From NCBI RefSeq assembly GCF_900699765.1, contig NZ_CAADHO010000004.1, forward strand, positions 1 through 64,000: a stretch of DNA of 64,000 nt. Direction: 5' to 3'. This document shows, one piece after another, positions 8,024 to 17,179 of the stretch (position 1 is the first letter of the stretch; every line of letters starts with the position of its first letter). The notes under the pieces are model-generated. The model saw only the letters and a program-made list of their open reading frames with translations, was not told where the DNA came from and did no database searches. A program made the position numbers and the translations under genes. Source of the DNA: Desulfoluna butyratoxydans (lineage in GTDB: Bacteria > Desulfobacterota > Desulfobacteria > Desulfobacterales > Desulfolunaceae).

Positions 8024-9913
8024 ATGCAGATAAGGCAGGCGGGGTATGCGTTCCGTACGGGGCTTGCTGTGGCGGGGGCTCTGTATGCCTCGCTGTGGCT
8101 CGGACTGGAAAACCCCTATTGGGCTCCCACAACAATTCTTGTGGTTGAGGGGATGAATTATGGTGCCGTCTCAGACAAACTTTTTAAGCGCCTCGCAGGA
8201 AATATCGCGGGAACACTTGCAGGGCTTTTTCTCGTTGGTCTTCTCTCTCAGACTGGCCTGGTGTACGCTCTGGCCTGCGGCTCTCTGGCCATGTTGGGGA
8301 CCTACGCCATGCTCGAAACACGGCACCCTCAGTTTTGGCGATGGGCCGTTGTGGCCGCCGGGTTGGTAACCCTCACCCATGTCAACGCACCGATCCTTGC
8401 GTTTTATCTGGCCGTGGACCGTGTCTGCGGTGTGTCCATCGGCCTTGTGGCCGCAGCTCTCTCCCACCAGCTTGTTCTTCCGAGATATGCCGGCGAGGAC
8501 TACCGGAACAACCTTTGTCGTCTCATTGAAAAGCTCTCCGCGTTGTCCGGTCAACGGGCCGACCAGGTTGTCCAGGGTAGCGTTTCGCCTTTGCTTCAAC
8601 CGGGAGAGCTTTGCGGCGGGGTTGCCCTGCTGCGGGATGAGTTGCGCCATGCCTGCCGTGACACGAATGCTTTCCGTAGAAAACGTCTGAGTCATGAACG
8701 CGTTCTTGCCATTTTGGACGACCTGGCCGCTCATCTTACCCTGATTTGCACCGAGCCTCCCTCAGCCTCCTTTGACGTGACGTCCCGAAGCCTTTCCGCA
8801 TGCTACCTTCGCTCCCTTGCAAACAGGCTGCATACCCTCCGATCGGAATTTCCCTGTCGTGGTGACGCATCATGCCAGCGTCATGACGACAACGATGCCG
8901 GGCCTGTTCCATCTAAACCCTTCCAAGGGCCCTGGTGTGAACTCATTTCATTGGCCCATGAGTGCATGGACCGCCTTGAATATGAAACCAGGCGATGCTT
9001 CCTTACTGAGGACACCACAGCCGACTGCATGCAGAAGGCTTATCACCCCATGCGGGAGGATCCTTACGGCGGCCCCTTTCACAGTGCATGGAAAGCACTC
9101 CTTGCAGGAGGAGCAACAACCCTTGGTATGGTTTTGTGGCGGTTTACAGGCTGGCCCGGAGGGTCGGCCATTCCTCTTCTTGCCACGCTTCAGATTATTT
9201 TCTGTACAGCAGGGCCGGCTCTGACACTGCCCTTTGTTGTTGTTATCCAATTCGCTGCAATGGTTTTAAGCGCATTGCTTCTTTTTTTTGTTCTCCCGGT
9301 CATCCACAGTACCGAGTTCTTCTTTCTCGTGATCGCATCGATTTTTACGTTCTGGGGTTGGCTCATGCACGCTCCCAATCCACGCGTTCGGGGTTTGGGG
9401 ATGCTGGTGGGGGTGCTGATGAACAGTTGTGCCTACAGTTATGCCGCGACCATGGCTTCATTCGCAGTCGTCACAAGTTATGCCTGGTGTATGGCTGGAG
9501 GTACCTTGGTTTCCGGTCTTCTCATTGCCCTTTTTTATCCCTCGTCCCCCAAGCGGCGGTTTCAGCGGCACGCGTCCTGTTGCTTTGAGCAGATCAGGCT
9601 GGCCCTTGCTACGCCATTGCCCCATGAATCCATGGAAAAACTTGGCATCGCCCGGCAACATGCTCAACTCATGTCGGCATGGGCCGGGCCTGCCAGCCGT
9701 GGGGTGTGTCCCACCCTGGCAAACCATGCTGCCATGGCGGCGTTGGCTGCGGAGTGCCTTTCAAGGTCTTTGGCCCATGGATTGGCTTTTGACAAAGGGG
9801 CACTCAATCGCGACGGAGCCATGGATGGTGCGTCTATGCAGGCCTCAACCGAACTGCACAGGATTTATCGTGATCATGCAGGTCAGCTTGCCTTGACGCA
9901 TATGCCGTCATAA
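8024..9913 (+). CDS. FUSC-family (AaeB-like) efflux pump membrane protein
   Basis: The 629-residue protein has two blocks of transmembrane helices (about 12-150 and 350-500) separated by cytoplasmic regions, the duplicated architecture of FUSC/AaeB proteins that export aromatic carboxylic acids and other toxic compounds. The opening RQAGYAFRTGLAVAGALYASLWL with NPYWAP is the typical first FUSC repeat; YGGPFHSAWKALLAGGATTLGM starts the second. It is 20 bp downstream of the adaptor gene. The substrate is unknown. Confidence 0.88.
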   Translation: MQIRQAGYAFRTGLAVAGALYASLWLGLENPYWAPTTILVVEGMNYGAVSDKLFKRLAGNIAGTLAGLFLVGLLSQTGLVYALACGSLAMLGTYAMLETRHPQFWRWAVVAAGLVTLTHVNAPILAFYLAVDRVCGVSIGLVAAALSHQLVLPRYAGEDYRNNLCRLIEKLSALSGQRADQVVQGSVSPLLQPGELCGGVALLRDELRHACRDTNAFRRKRLSHERVLAILDDLAAHLTLICTEPPSASFDVTSRSLSACYLRSLANRLHTLRSEFPCRGDASCQRHDDNDAGPVPSKPFQGPWCELISLAHECMDRLEYETRRCFLTEDTTADCMQKAYHPMREDPYGGPFHSAWKALLAGGATTLGMVLWRFTGWPGGSAIPLLATLQIIFCTAGPALTLPFVVVIQFAAMVLSALLLFFVLPVIHSTEFFFLVIASIFTFWGWLMHAPNPRVRGLGMLVGVLMNSCAYSYAATMASFAVVTSYAWCMAGGTLVSGLLIALFYPSSPKRRFQRHASCCFEQIRLALATPLPHESMEKLGIARQHAQLMSAWAGPASRGVCPTLANHAAMAALAAECLSRSLAHGLAFDKGALNRDGAMDGASMQASTELHRIYRDHAGQLALTHMPS

Positions 9914-10058
9914 CCTCCGTAATCTGAATCGCTGTACGCCTGTACCCAGGGACCGGCAGGGAGGCCGGGACATCTTTCGTTGACACCGCTCGTTAAGATT
10001 TTTACATATAGACGCCCCAAGGCGAAGCTTCAAAAAACTGTAAAAGGCGGACGGCAAC

Positions 10059-10583
10059 ATGAAAAAAAAAGAGATGCTCCAAGCACAACTTTCTTATGTG
10101 CGTGAACAGCAAGACATTGATGACTCCCTTTTTGAAACGACCATGAATTGGTTTTTGGAAGTGGAGAAACTTCATGAGATGCTGAGGCTGCTGACGGAAA
10201 CCATCAGCGGTCAACCCAAGGGGCGTTTTGATATGCTCAGGGGGCTTTATCTTCATCCGGAAGGAATCATGAGGCCCGCTGACCTTGCAATCGTGGCCGA
10301 GATGACCCGGGCGTCCTCTTCCCACAATCTTGATGTGTTGGAACGGGACGGCCTTGTTCATCGAAAAACCGACCCCAACGATCGACGCTCTGCCATGGTC
10401 AGTCTGACGCCAAAAGGGCACAAGCTCATGTCCGAAATCCTGCCCAGTTACCTGAAAACCATCCAGGCCGTTGCTCAAACGACGTCTTCTCCCCTGACCG
10501 ACGCTTCAATTTTAAGGATAAAAGGTTATAACGCCCATATTGAGGCCCTGGTCCAGTCCATTAAGGATTCCCAAAATAAATAG
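10059..10583 (+). CDS. MarR-family transcriptional regulator
   Basis: The 174-residue protein carries a winged helix-turn-helix of MarR type in the middle: MRPADLAIVAEMTRASSSHNLDVLERDGLVHRKTDPNDRRS is divided here between recognition helix and wing, and flanking helices (1-60 and 125-170) would make the dimer interface. It is encoded 145 bp after the FUSC gene on the same strand, which makes it the likely ligand-sensing repressor of the DUF1656-HlyD-FUSC operon. The gap may hold its own promoter. Confidence 0.87.
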   Translation: MKKKEMLQAQLSYVREQQDIDDSLFETTMNWFLEVEKLHEMLRLLTETISGQPKGRFDMLRGLYLHPEGIMRPADLAIVAEMTRASSSHNLDVLERDGLVHRKTDPNDRRSAMVSLTPKGHKLMSEILPSYLKTIQAVAQTTSSPLTDASILRIKGYNAHIEALVQSIKDSQNK

Positions 10584-11124
10584 TCACATCGGACGTTGGC
10601 ATTACCGGGAACATGTGATCTTAGATATGAATCAGGCATAGCCCGGATATTTCACGAGTCGCGCGTACCCATATTCAATGTACCAGAGCCGTAGATGTAG
10701 TGATTTACCTCAACGTTCTGGCAACGCAGGAGATGGGTATACTCGACTCGCCCGAGGGGTGAGAAACTCGATCAGAAAACGGTGAATTACAATTTGCAGT
10801 TTTGAAGCATGGCGATTTTTTCTCCATAGCCAGGCGTAATGACATTTATCTTTTTTAAGATCGTCTTTTCTCATGAAATGAAAGTGATAGGCTCTTTTTT
10901 GAGTATTCACTCAGGATATGAAGAGCCTGTCCCTTTTATTTTTTCCTTTGATAAATCTGATTTCCTGTGAGTTCAATTCTTGTTTGATAGTGCAAAGGCG
11001 TAATAGAAAGAAACAACATAGACTTGACCTCTCTTTCTCCTTGTGAAATGCTTCTCTTTCGCAAAGAAGAATAAATAGCTAGCATGAAGTCAAAATCTTT
11101 AGAGTCCCCCCCTTTTTCAACCTG
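10584..11124. other. Gene-free AT-rich stretch with a dispersed-repeat hairpin
   Basis: No convincing coding frame. It contains AGCCCGGATATTTCACGAG near 10640, similar to GCCCGGATATTCCGTGAG near 1595, perhaps ends of a lost insertion sequence. At 10889-10933 lies the REP-like structure listed separately. Confidence 0.4.
10889..10933. repeat. REP-like palindrome with the AAGAGCCTGTCCC motif
   Basis: AGGCTCTT (10889-10896) pairs with AAGAGCCT (10921-10928); between them GAGT-ATTC-ACTC makes a second small hairpin. The right arm runs on into GTCCC. The same word occurs beside gene ends near 1106, 13081, 16041 and 21231, so this is a dispersed family. Confidence 0.6.
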
Positions 11125-11268
11125 CTTACGCCACGCGGAACAGAAATAGTTTCGCTACTGGCCGATTACAAAGACCGCTGAGACGCTGAATGTCTCTGAA
11201 TGTAGCGTCAAGATACATCTGAAAATATATGTAAAAAGTCGAGACTGACAGCCGCATCGATGCGTTGA
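11125..11268 (+). pseudogene. Broken LuxR-type helix-turn-helix domain
   Basis: Reading across two frameshifts gives LTPRGTEIVSLLADYKDR, then AETLNVSECSVKIHLK, then NICKKSRLTAASMR and a stop at 11266-11268. Together these are a nearly complete GerE/LuxR DNA-binding domain (LTPRE-E-V--L, -I-LNVSE-TVK-HL-N, K---RLTA). The first frame ends in TGA where a Glu-Ile should follow, and the second ends in GAC TGA. Upstream no receiver or ligand domain can be read. It is a decayed response-regulator or LuxR gene end, found by translation by eye. Confidence 0.75.
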
Positions 11269-11638
11269 ACAGAGAGCGGGCGTTGAGCCTGCGTATCGTA
11301 ACCTGAAGGGCCTTGATTTATCAGTGGCCGCTGCGGCTTTCCTCGTTCATATGACCAGAAAATGTTTTTCCCAGAAATGTGACGGCTTCCCCGAAATGGG
11401 GGCAGGGCGTTTCGCAAAATACCCCATTCGGGGAATTTTCATGGCAGTTCAATGCTGTCTCTGTTGGCTGCAATTATCTGCTGCACATAGCCGTTGAGCA
11501 TATCCATGGAGTGGCGATGCAAAGGCGTTTCATTGCATTGGTTTTGGTGGGTGTCGGCCGTGAAGCAGGTGTGGGCAGTCACTGGTGCCGGTGGCCGTAC
11601 CGGCGATAATAAAAATCCATAATACGGGAGATCGATTC

Positions 11639-12751
11639 ATGTTCGGACGTAAGTTGACAGGTTGGCTGACAGGTACCCTGCTGCTGTTCTTGTTTTGCTT
11701 TGCCTCTGCTGAGGCATGCACCGGGGTACGATTGGTGGCGGAAGACGGATCGTGCGTCTATGGGCGCTCCATGGAGTGGGGTGCCTTTGATTTGAACTCA
11801 AGGGTCGCCATTGTTCCCCGCGGGTATGCATTCAGGGGACTGACTCCGGATGGTAACAACGGCAAGGCCTGGGAATCGGTATACGGGGTTGTTGCCCTGG
11901 ATATGCTCAAAAAGGATACGCTCTCAGACGGCATGAATGAAAAGGGGCTCACGGCAGGGCTGTTCTATCACCCCGGCACTGCCGAGTACATGGCTTACGA
12001 CCCCGTCAATGCAAAGGATACAATCACCGCAGTGGATGTGGTCGCCTATATCCTTACGCAATACGCCACTGTGGACGAGGTCAAAAAAGGGATGGACGGG
12101 GTGCGCCTTGTGGCAGTGGTGGAAGAGGCCCTGGAAATGCCGGTGGATGCCCATTGGATTGTCACCGAACCCTCGGGTAAGTCCGTTGTTATCGAGTGCT
12201 TGAAAGGGAAGATCCGCTTTTTCGACAACCCCCTGGGCGTGATTACCAACTCGCCTTCCTATGACTGGCACATGACCAACCTGAGGAATTATGTGAAGCT
12301 TACTTCCGAAGAGGCCCCGAGCAAGGATATTGAAGGGGTCGCATTGAACCCCACAGGTGGAGCAAGCGGAATGGTCGGGCTGCCCGGTGATTTTACGCCG
12401 CCCTCCCGTTTTGTCCGGGCCGTTGCCTGGACCCAGACCGCTCGCCCGACCAAGCATTCGAGCGAAACCGTCTACGAAGTGTTTCGGATTCTCGATAACT
12501 TTAACCTCCCCCTGGGAACTGGCGAAGGTTCCGATGGTATAAAGGGCGACCTGAAAGGGATGAGGAGTACAACACTCTGGACCACGGCCTGGGATCAGCA
12601 TGAGCACAAGCTGTATTTCCATACGCAGCACAACCGGCGGGTGAGAAAAGTTGATTTGGACCGCATCGACTTTACCAAGAATATGATCTGGCACATCACC
12701 CTGGATTCGAAAAAAGAGCAGGATGTCTGGGATATAACCCCCTCTGTATAG
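11639..12751 (+). CDS. Exported choloylglycine hydrolase/penicillin V acylase family protein
   Basis: The 370-residue protein has a signal peptide (about 1-26) whose cleavage after SAEA would expose Cys27, the N-terminal nucleophile of Ntn hydrolases: CTGVRLVAEDG and YGRSMEWG are the family's opening. Further family marks are the MNEKGL segment (GMNEKGLTAGLFY), PSYDWHMTNLRNY and the Asn-rich loop before it. Relatives hydrolyse amide bonds of bile salts, penicillin V or acyl-homoserine lactones, and in this periplasmic location a quorum-signal or lipopeptide amide is possible. The start at 11639 follows CGGGAG. An intrinsic terminator ends the unit, so it is monocistronic. Confidence 0.88.
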   Translation: MFGRKLTGWLTGTLLLFLFCFASAEACTGVRLVAEDGSCVYGRSMEWGAFDLNSRVAIVPRGYAFRGLTPDGNNGKAWESVYGVVALDMLKKDTLSDGMNEKGLTAGLFYHPGTAEYMAYDPVNAKDTITAVDVVAYILTQYATVDEVKKGMDGVRLVAVVEEALEMPVDAHWIVTEPSGKSVVIECLKGKIRFFDNPLGVITNSPSYDWHMTNLRNYVKLTSEEAPSKDIEGVALNPTGGASGMVGLPGDFTPPSRFVRAVAWTQTARPTKHSSETVYEVFRILDNFNLPLGTGEGSDGIKGDLKGMRSTTLWTTAWDQHEHKLYFHTQHNRRVRKVDLDRIDFTKNMIWHITLDSKKEQDVWDITPSV

Positions 12752-12770
12752 AGGCTGCCCGCTTTATGCG

Positions 12771-12817
12771 TAAAACGCCCCGGTCCATCACCCGTGATGG
12801 CCTGGGGCGTTTTTTTG
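12771..12817 (+). terminator. Intrinsic terminator after the choloylglycine hydrolase gene
   Basis: AAAACGCCCC (12772-12781) pairs with GGGGCGTTTT (12804-12813) around an inner CCATCA/TGATGG stem, followed by a T-run. The stop codon of the gene is about 20 bases upstream. Confidence 0.9.
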
Positions 12818-12825
12818 AAAAAAAG

Positions 12826-13040
12826 GTAACTATTCAGCTTATGCCTCCGGCGGCCCTGCCGGGGGCAAAACGTTTAAAAAGTTTAATAAACAGGTTTTAA
12901 GAAATCTTTTTGAGTGAATTTTTACTTTAAAGGCGGATGTGATTTGACCCGAGGAACGAGGGGCAAAACACATCTGCTATCTGCTTTCAAGGTGGCACAC
13001 CTTGCCGCCGGAGGCTGGTTTTTTTGAGCTGAATAGTAAC
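12826..13040. repeat. MITE-like palindromic element, complete copy 1
   Basis: Outer inverted repeat GTAACTATTCAGCT (12826-12839) versus AGCTGAATAGTAAC (13027-13040), 13 of 14 matching. Inner perfect 12-bp inverted repeat GCCTCCGGCGGC (12843-12854) and GCCGCCGGAGGC (13004-13015). Left half continues CCTGCCGGGGGC then AT-rich AAAGTTT-type sequence; right half has the hairpin GATGTG-TTTG-CCC around GAGGAACGA and the AAGGTGGCACACCTT mini hairpin. No coding capacity. It lies between a terminator and the 3' end of the kinase gene. Confidence 0.75.
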
Positions 13041-13096
13041 AAAAAAAGCTTCTCAAAAAATTGTCATGGAATAAAAAGTAAAAAGGGACAGTCTCT

Positions 13097-15514
13097 TTAT
13101 CCATCAAGCTGCTTTCTTATTTTTTGCAGCAGGTTCCCCATCATGATCGGCTTTTGGATGTAATCTGCGATACCGGATTCCTGCAAATATTCAACAGACA
13201 GTGGCTCGATGTCACCGGAACACAAAATGACAGGGAGCTTCGGTCGACAGCGGAGGATTTCCCGGGTAAGCGCAGACCCCCTCATACCGGGCATGGTCAT
13301 GTCTGTGAGGACCAGGTCCACAGTGTCCGGCTCTTCCTGAAAAAACGCCAATGCTTTTGCTGCATCGGTAAACGCCTTGACCGTATAGCCATGCCGCGAC
13401 AAAATTTGCGACAGGCTGTCTGCGATTTTGCTCTCATCATCGACGACAAGTATCGTCTCGTTTCCGCCGATGATCTTCCCACGATGGGTCTCTCCCGAGA
13501 CGGCGCTGGTGTTGTCCTTTAAAACCGGCAGATATACGTTAAAGGTGGTTCCTTCTCCTTGGATGCTTTGGGCATGGATATGGCCCATGTGCTCCTTTAC
13601 GATCCCGTGGACAAGGGACAGCCCCAAGCCCGTTCCTTTTCCCCTCTGCTTTGTCGTGAAATAAGGATCGAAAATTTTTTCTATGATGTCCGGATCAATA
13701 CCACTGCCGGTGTCGCTCACTTCAAGAAGGGTGTAGTCGCCTGGGGTTGAGGGACATTGTGCCAGATCCGTTTCGTCCTCTCGGATTCGTATATCCGTCA
13801 GGGCAACGCGCAGGGTGCCTCCGGTTTCCTCCATGGCATGGTACGCATTGGTGCAGAGATTCATGATGATCTGGTGAATCTGAGTGGGGTCTGCATGGAT
13901 GGTGCTTTTTGATGTAAGGGTGCTTTCGATTTTAATGGTTGAAGGAAGGGCCGGCCTCAGCAGTGCGATGGTTTCCTTGACAATATGAAGGGGCTGGAGC
14001 GTCTGCTGTTTTGTTTCTGATTTCCGGCTGAACGTAAGGATCTGCCCTATTAGCTCTTTGGCCCTGAGTCCCCCTTGTGAGATTTGGTCCAAAGCGTTTT
14101 TTATCTTTTCGGGCTTGTCGATGTAAAGCCTTGCCAGATCGGTATATCCAAAGATGATGGTAAGGATGTTGTTGAAGTCGTGGGCAATCCCTCCAGCCAG
14201 GGTCCCGATGGCTTCAATTTTCTGGGAGTGGGAAAGGCTGGCTTCCAGTTGGCGGCGCTGGGTGATGTCCGTGCCGATGCATAAAATTTCATGGAAATGA
14301 CCGTCATGGTCGTTTATGGCTCGATTGCTCCACTGAATGGCTACGGTTCTGCCGTCTTTGCAGATGTTTTCATTTTCCATGAATTCATAATTTTCCGGCA
14401 GCTTGAAGGTCTTCTTGTCCGCAGTGATGAAACGGTATGATTGAGCCGTTTCCGGGGAGAGAATCATGTCCAGTACGTTTCGCCCATAAATTTCGTCTCT
14501 GGTATATCCAAAGAGGTCCAGGCCGAACCGGTTGAGGAAAAGGACACGGCCGTTTTTATCCATTCTGAGGATAATGCTGTTGGCATTTTCTACCAGGTCT
14601 TTGTACTGTTTCTTTTGAGAACGTAGTTCCCGGGTCTTTTTTTTCACCTTGTTGTTAAGCGCCCGGCTGAGGGCCGCCAAAAGGGCTGAAATAATGACAA
14701 TGGCCCCCACGGTATTGATGAGCCAGCGTGGGATGATGGTTTTTTCATATGCAGCATTTGCCCCCATCCAGTAGAAGAGCCGCTCGTGGTAGTAGGAGTT
14801 GTAAACTTGTTTCCACCGATGCAGGTATGAATCAATGACAGCGAGCTTGTCGCCATGGAGCCCTTTTTTTGAAGCAAAAAAGAGAGAAAAAGGGGAAAAT
14901 TGAATTGAGCTTGCAATTAACTCGAAATCTCGAGCATGCCTGAGACCGAAGTGTTGCGAGGTCACTCCGGCTGCAACTGTACCTTTCTGGACCGCACGGA
15001 AGACATCTTCACGGGTGGGCATGATCACAATGTCGCAGTGGATTCCCATGGATTCGGTGGTTTTGACGAAGTTATGTCCATTGATGTCATTCTCTTCAAC
15101 GGCGACACGCAACCCTTCCAGGTCCTGGATGCTTTCAATGGAATTGCCCGGTTTTAAGAAGATCTGCCCCCACTCATCAAAGATGGATTCATGGTTGAAA
15201 TCCATGGTCCGCTGACGTTCCTCTGAAAAGCCGATATGAGCGATGAGATCTATCTCTTCCCGCTGCAACTGCTCTAACCCCTCGGACCAGCTGCTGGAAA
15301 TAAATGTTGTTTTCCAGTGCTCCTTTGACGCAATTTTGTTTATCAGATCCGGATAGATACCCAGGGCCTTGCCGTCAGGTCCGGTAAAGCAGAAAGGGGG
15401 GGTGTAGCAAATTCCAACGCGGAGGGGGGGAGAGGGCTCGATGCCACTTACTGCCTGAAAACTGGCAACATAGAGGATCAAAATGGCGCAGATAATTGAG
15501 TATGTGTATTTCAT
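13097..15514 (-). CDS. Hybrid sensor histidine kinase with periplasmic SBP_bac_3 sensor
   Basis: The 805-residue protein reads: signal/membrane segment (1-22), an extracytoplasmic amino-acid-binding-protein-like domain (about 30-245, PPLRVGICYTPPFCFTG), a second membrane helix (about 262-285), a PAS domain (about 300-420), HisKA with His445 in GGIAHDFNNIL, an HATPase domain (N box NLCTNAYHAM, G box GTGLGLSLVHGIV) and a C-terminal receiver with phospho-acceptor Asp738 in LVLTDMTMPG. It should sense a small periplasmic ligand and run an internal phosphorelay. No cognate response regulator is adjacent. It heads a run of minus-strand sensory genes extending to 19.6 kb, though each seems separately spaced. 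Confidence 0.92.
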   Translation of the reverse strand: MKYTYSIICAILILYVASFQAVSGIEPSPPLRVGICYTPPFCFTGPDGKALGIYPDLINKIASKEHWKTTFISSSWSEGLEQLQREEIDLIAHIGFSEERQRTMDFNHESIFDEWGQIFLKPGNSIESIQDLEGLRVAVEENDINGHNFVKTTESMGIHCDIVIMPTREDVFRAVQKGTVAAGVTSQHFGLRHARDFELIASSIQFSPFSLFFASKKGLHGDKLAVIDSYLHRWKQVYNSYYHERLFYWMGANAAYEKTIIPRWLINTVGAIVIISALLAALSRALNNKVKKKTRELRSQKKQYKDLVENANSIILRMDKNGRVLFLNRFGLDLFGYTRDEIYGRNVLDMILSPETAQSYRFITADKKTFKLPENYEFMENENICKDGRTVAIQWSNRAINDHDGHFHEILCIGTDITQRRQLEASLSHSQKIEAIGTLAGGIAHDFNNILTIIFGYTDLARLYIDKPEKIKNALDQISQGGLRAKELIGQILTFSRKSETKQQTLQPLHIVKETIALLRPALPSTIKIESTLTSKSTIHADPTQIHQIIMNLCTNAYHAMEETGGTLRVALTDIRIREDETDLAQCPSTPGDYTLLEVSDTGSGIDPDIIEKIFDPYFTTKQRGKGTGLGLSLVHGIVKEHMGHIHAQSIQGEGTTFNVYLPVLKDNTSAVSGETHRGKIIGGNETILVVDDESKIADSLSQILSRHGYTVKAFTDAAKALAFFQEEPDTVDLVLTDMTMPGMRGSALTREILRCRPKLPVILCSGDIEPLSVEYLQESGIADYIQKPIMMGNLLQKIRKQLDG

Positions 15515-16056
15515 GCTTTTTGCTTTGTGTTCATCTGTGATGGTCGCGGGGATGTCGGGTTTGTGGCTCTCTGCGTGAATGTATCGAATAAATATCGCTG
15601 ACGTTCATTTCTGATTTCGACAGAGCGTTTTTTTCGGTAAGTTTGTTTCTATCACGATCGATCTTGCACCCCTATCAATCAAGGCGGATGACAATATACC
15701 CTGTGCGGTACCAAGTCAATGCCTGCCGGTGCAAAATGTGAGCCCCGTAAAACGGGCATGGCACGAAAACGGTGTGTCCAGTTATCCGTTTTTTTCACTG
15801 TCTTTTAACTGCATGGTTATAACGGCCAACGGGTAACACCAATGCATATCACGTAATCACCATGAAACAGGCTCTTTGGGGTGCCCCGGGTTGCCTTTTT
15901 TGATATGTTTTCTCGGATCAATTTCATTTCAACGCAGTGAACCATTTTCAGTGACGCATTACCCATGTGGCACAATCGGTACACCATGAAATTTCCGGGA
16001 TAGAAGAGGGCGCCCGAACGGCTCCGTGTGCTGGCTTCCAAAAGAGCCTGTCCCCC
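15515..16056. repeat. Gene-free stretch with a spaced inverted repeat of the REP-like motif
   Basis: ACAGGCTCTTT (15867-15877) and AAAGAGCCTGT (16041-16051) are exact complements 163 bp apart, so 15867-16051 could be a small mobile remnant. The right arm touches the stop codon of the next minus-strand gene (16057). The part nearer 15515 must contain the kinase promoter on the minus strand; no clear -35/-10 pair stood out. Confidence 0.5.
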
Positions 16057-17115
16057 TTAATTTTTTTCTTCTGATTTCAGAACCCGCTGGGTGGCGAACA
16101 GGGTTGTGAATGTCTGCAGGTCCTCGGGGATTGTCAGGCCGAGTGATTTCGCCCGTCCCAGGTTGATGCACCGTTCACCCCGGCGAGGGGTGGTGACGGC
16201 AAATTCATTTGGCGGCTGGCCCTCTAATATATAAGCGGCCAGTGTGCCTGCGTGGTAGCCCTGCTGAAACCCGGAGATTGCCTCGGAGAGCAACAGGCCG
16301 TCCTCAACGGCCCATTTCCAGAAGCCCACTTCCGGCAGGCGGTTGTTTTCCAATGTCCAGCGCAGAACCTTTTCCGGGGCGATTTCATTGCCTCTGTCGT
16401 CTTTCACCACATGGTAGGTGAGCACAACCAGCGCATCAGCGTTTTCCTGCATGTCTCGAACAAAGTGTTGCCATTCATGAAAGGTTGTTGCCGCCTTGAT
16501 ACCTGCTACGGTGACATGGGCCTCATTGGCCTGTGCCGTGATGCGCTCCAGGATAGGGCGCGAGGTGGGGCCGTTGTCGCTGATGACGGCAATGCGCGAT
16601 GCGTCGGGGAGGACGCGTTTCAGAAGGCGCATGGAGCCCTTGAAGCGTTCCCGTTCCATGCACCCTGTGACGTTGTGCCCAGGATCCATAAGGCTGTCGA
16701 TGCATTCATACTCTGTCGGGTCGGCGTTGATCCCTGTAAACACGATGGGCCAATGGGTGTCTGTGAGTTGAGTGACCACGTAGCGAAGGGCATTGTCGTC
16801 GCTTGCAATGATAACATCCGGTTCCAGCCTGTTGATGAGGGCCATGGCCTTCTGGCTTTGTTGCTGCTTCCAGTCATTGTCCGTATGGCGCTTGGTGTCC
16901 ATGTAGAAGGTGGTGAGATCCATGTTGTGTCCTTGTATGAATCGCTCTTCTTCCAAGGCTTCCTGTATCCCTTGGCTTACGTCCCTTACCCAGGGGTATT
17001 CCGCATGGTAACTCTGGAGGATCAGCACTCGCTTCGAATGGGTAGAAGCCGTTGCCCAGGCAGTAAGACACAGTGTGGCAACCAGAGCATAAAACAGACT
17101 TTTTATTCTCATCAT
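16057..17115 (-). CDS. Orphan ABC_sub_bind-family periplasmic protein
   Basis: The 352-residue protein has a signal peptide (about 1-22) and the two-lobed periplasmic-binding fold of the ABC_sub_bind (PF04392) family: KRVLILQSYHAEYPWVRD at the start of lobe 1, LEPDVIIASDDNALRYVV in the hinge area, RIAVISDNGPTSRPI in lobe 2. The start at 17115 is taken because GGAGA lies just upstream; an in-frame extension to 17148 is less likely. It is 64 bp downstream of the zinc-ribbon/HAMP gene and probably co-transcribed. No permease or ATPase is nearby, so a role as sensor subunit is more likely than transport. Confidence 0.85.
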   Translation of the reverse strand: MMRIKSLFYALVATLCLTAWATASTHSKRVLILQSYHAEYPWVRDVSQGIQEALEEERFIQGHNMDLTTFYMDTKRHTDNDWKQQQSQKAMALINRLEPDVIIASDDNALRYVVTQLTDTHWPIVFTGINADPTEYECIDSLMDPGHNVTGCMERERFKGSMRLLKRVLPDASRIAVISDNGPTSRPILERITAQANEAHVTVAGIKAATTFHEWQHFVRDMQENADALVVLTYHVVKDDRGNEIAPEKVLRWTLENNRLPEVGFWKWAVEDGLLLSEAISGFQQGYHAGTLAAYILEGQPPNEFAVTTPRRGERCINLGRAKSLGLTIPEDLQTFTTLFATQRVLKSEEKN

Positions 17116-17179
17116 TGAGTCTCCGGAAAACCGGCGGGCAAGGCCCACCGGCTGGGTTCATGAGCGTTATGAGGGGCTG

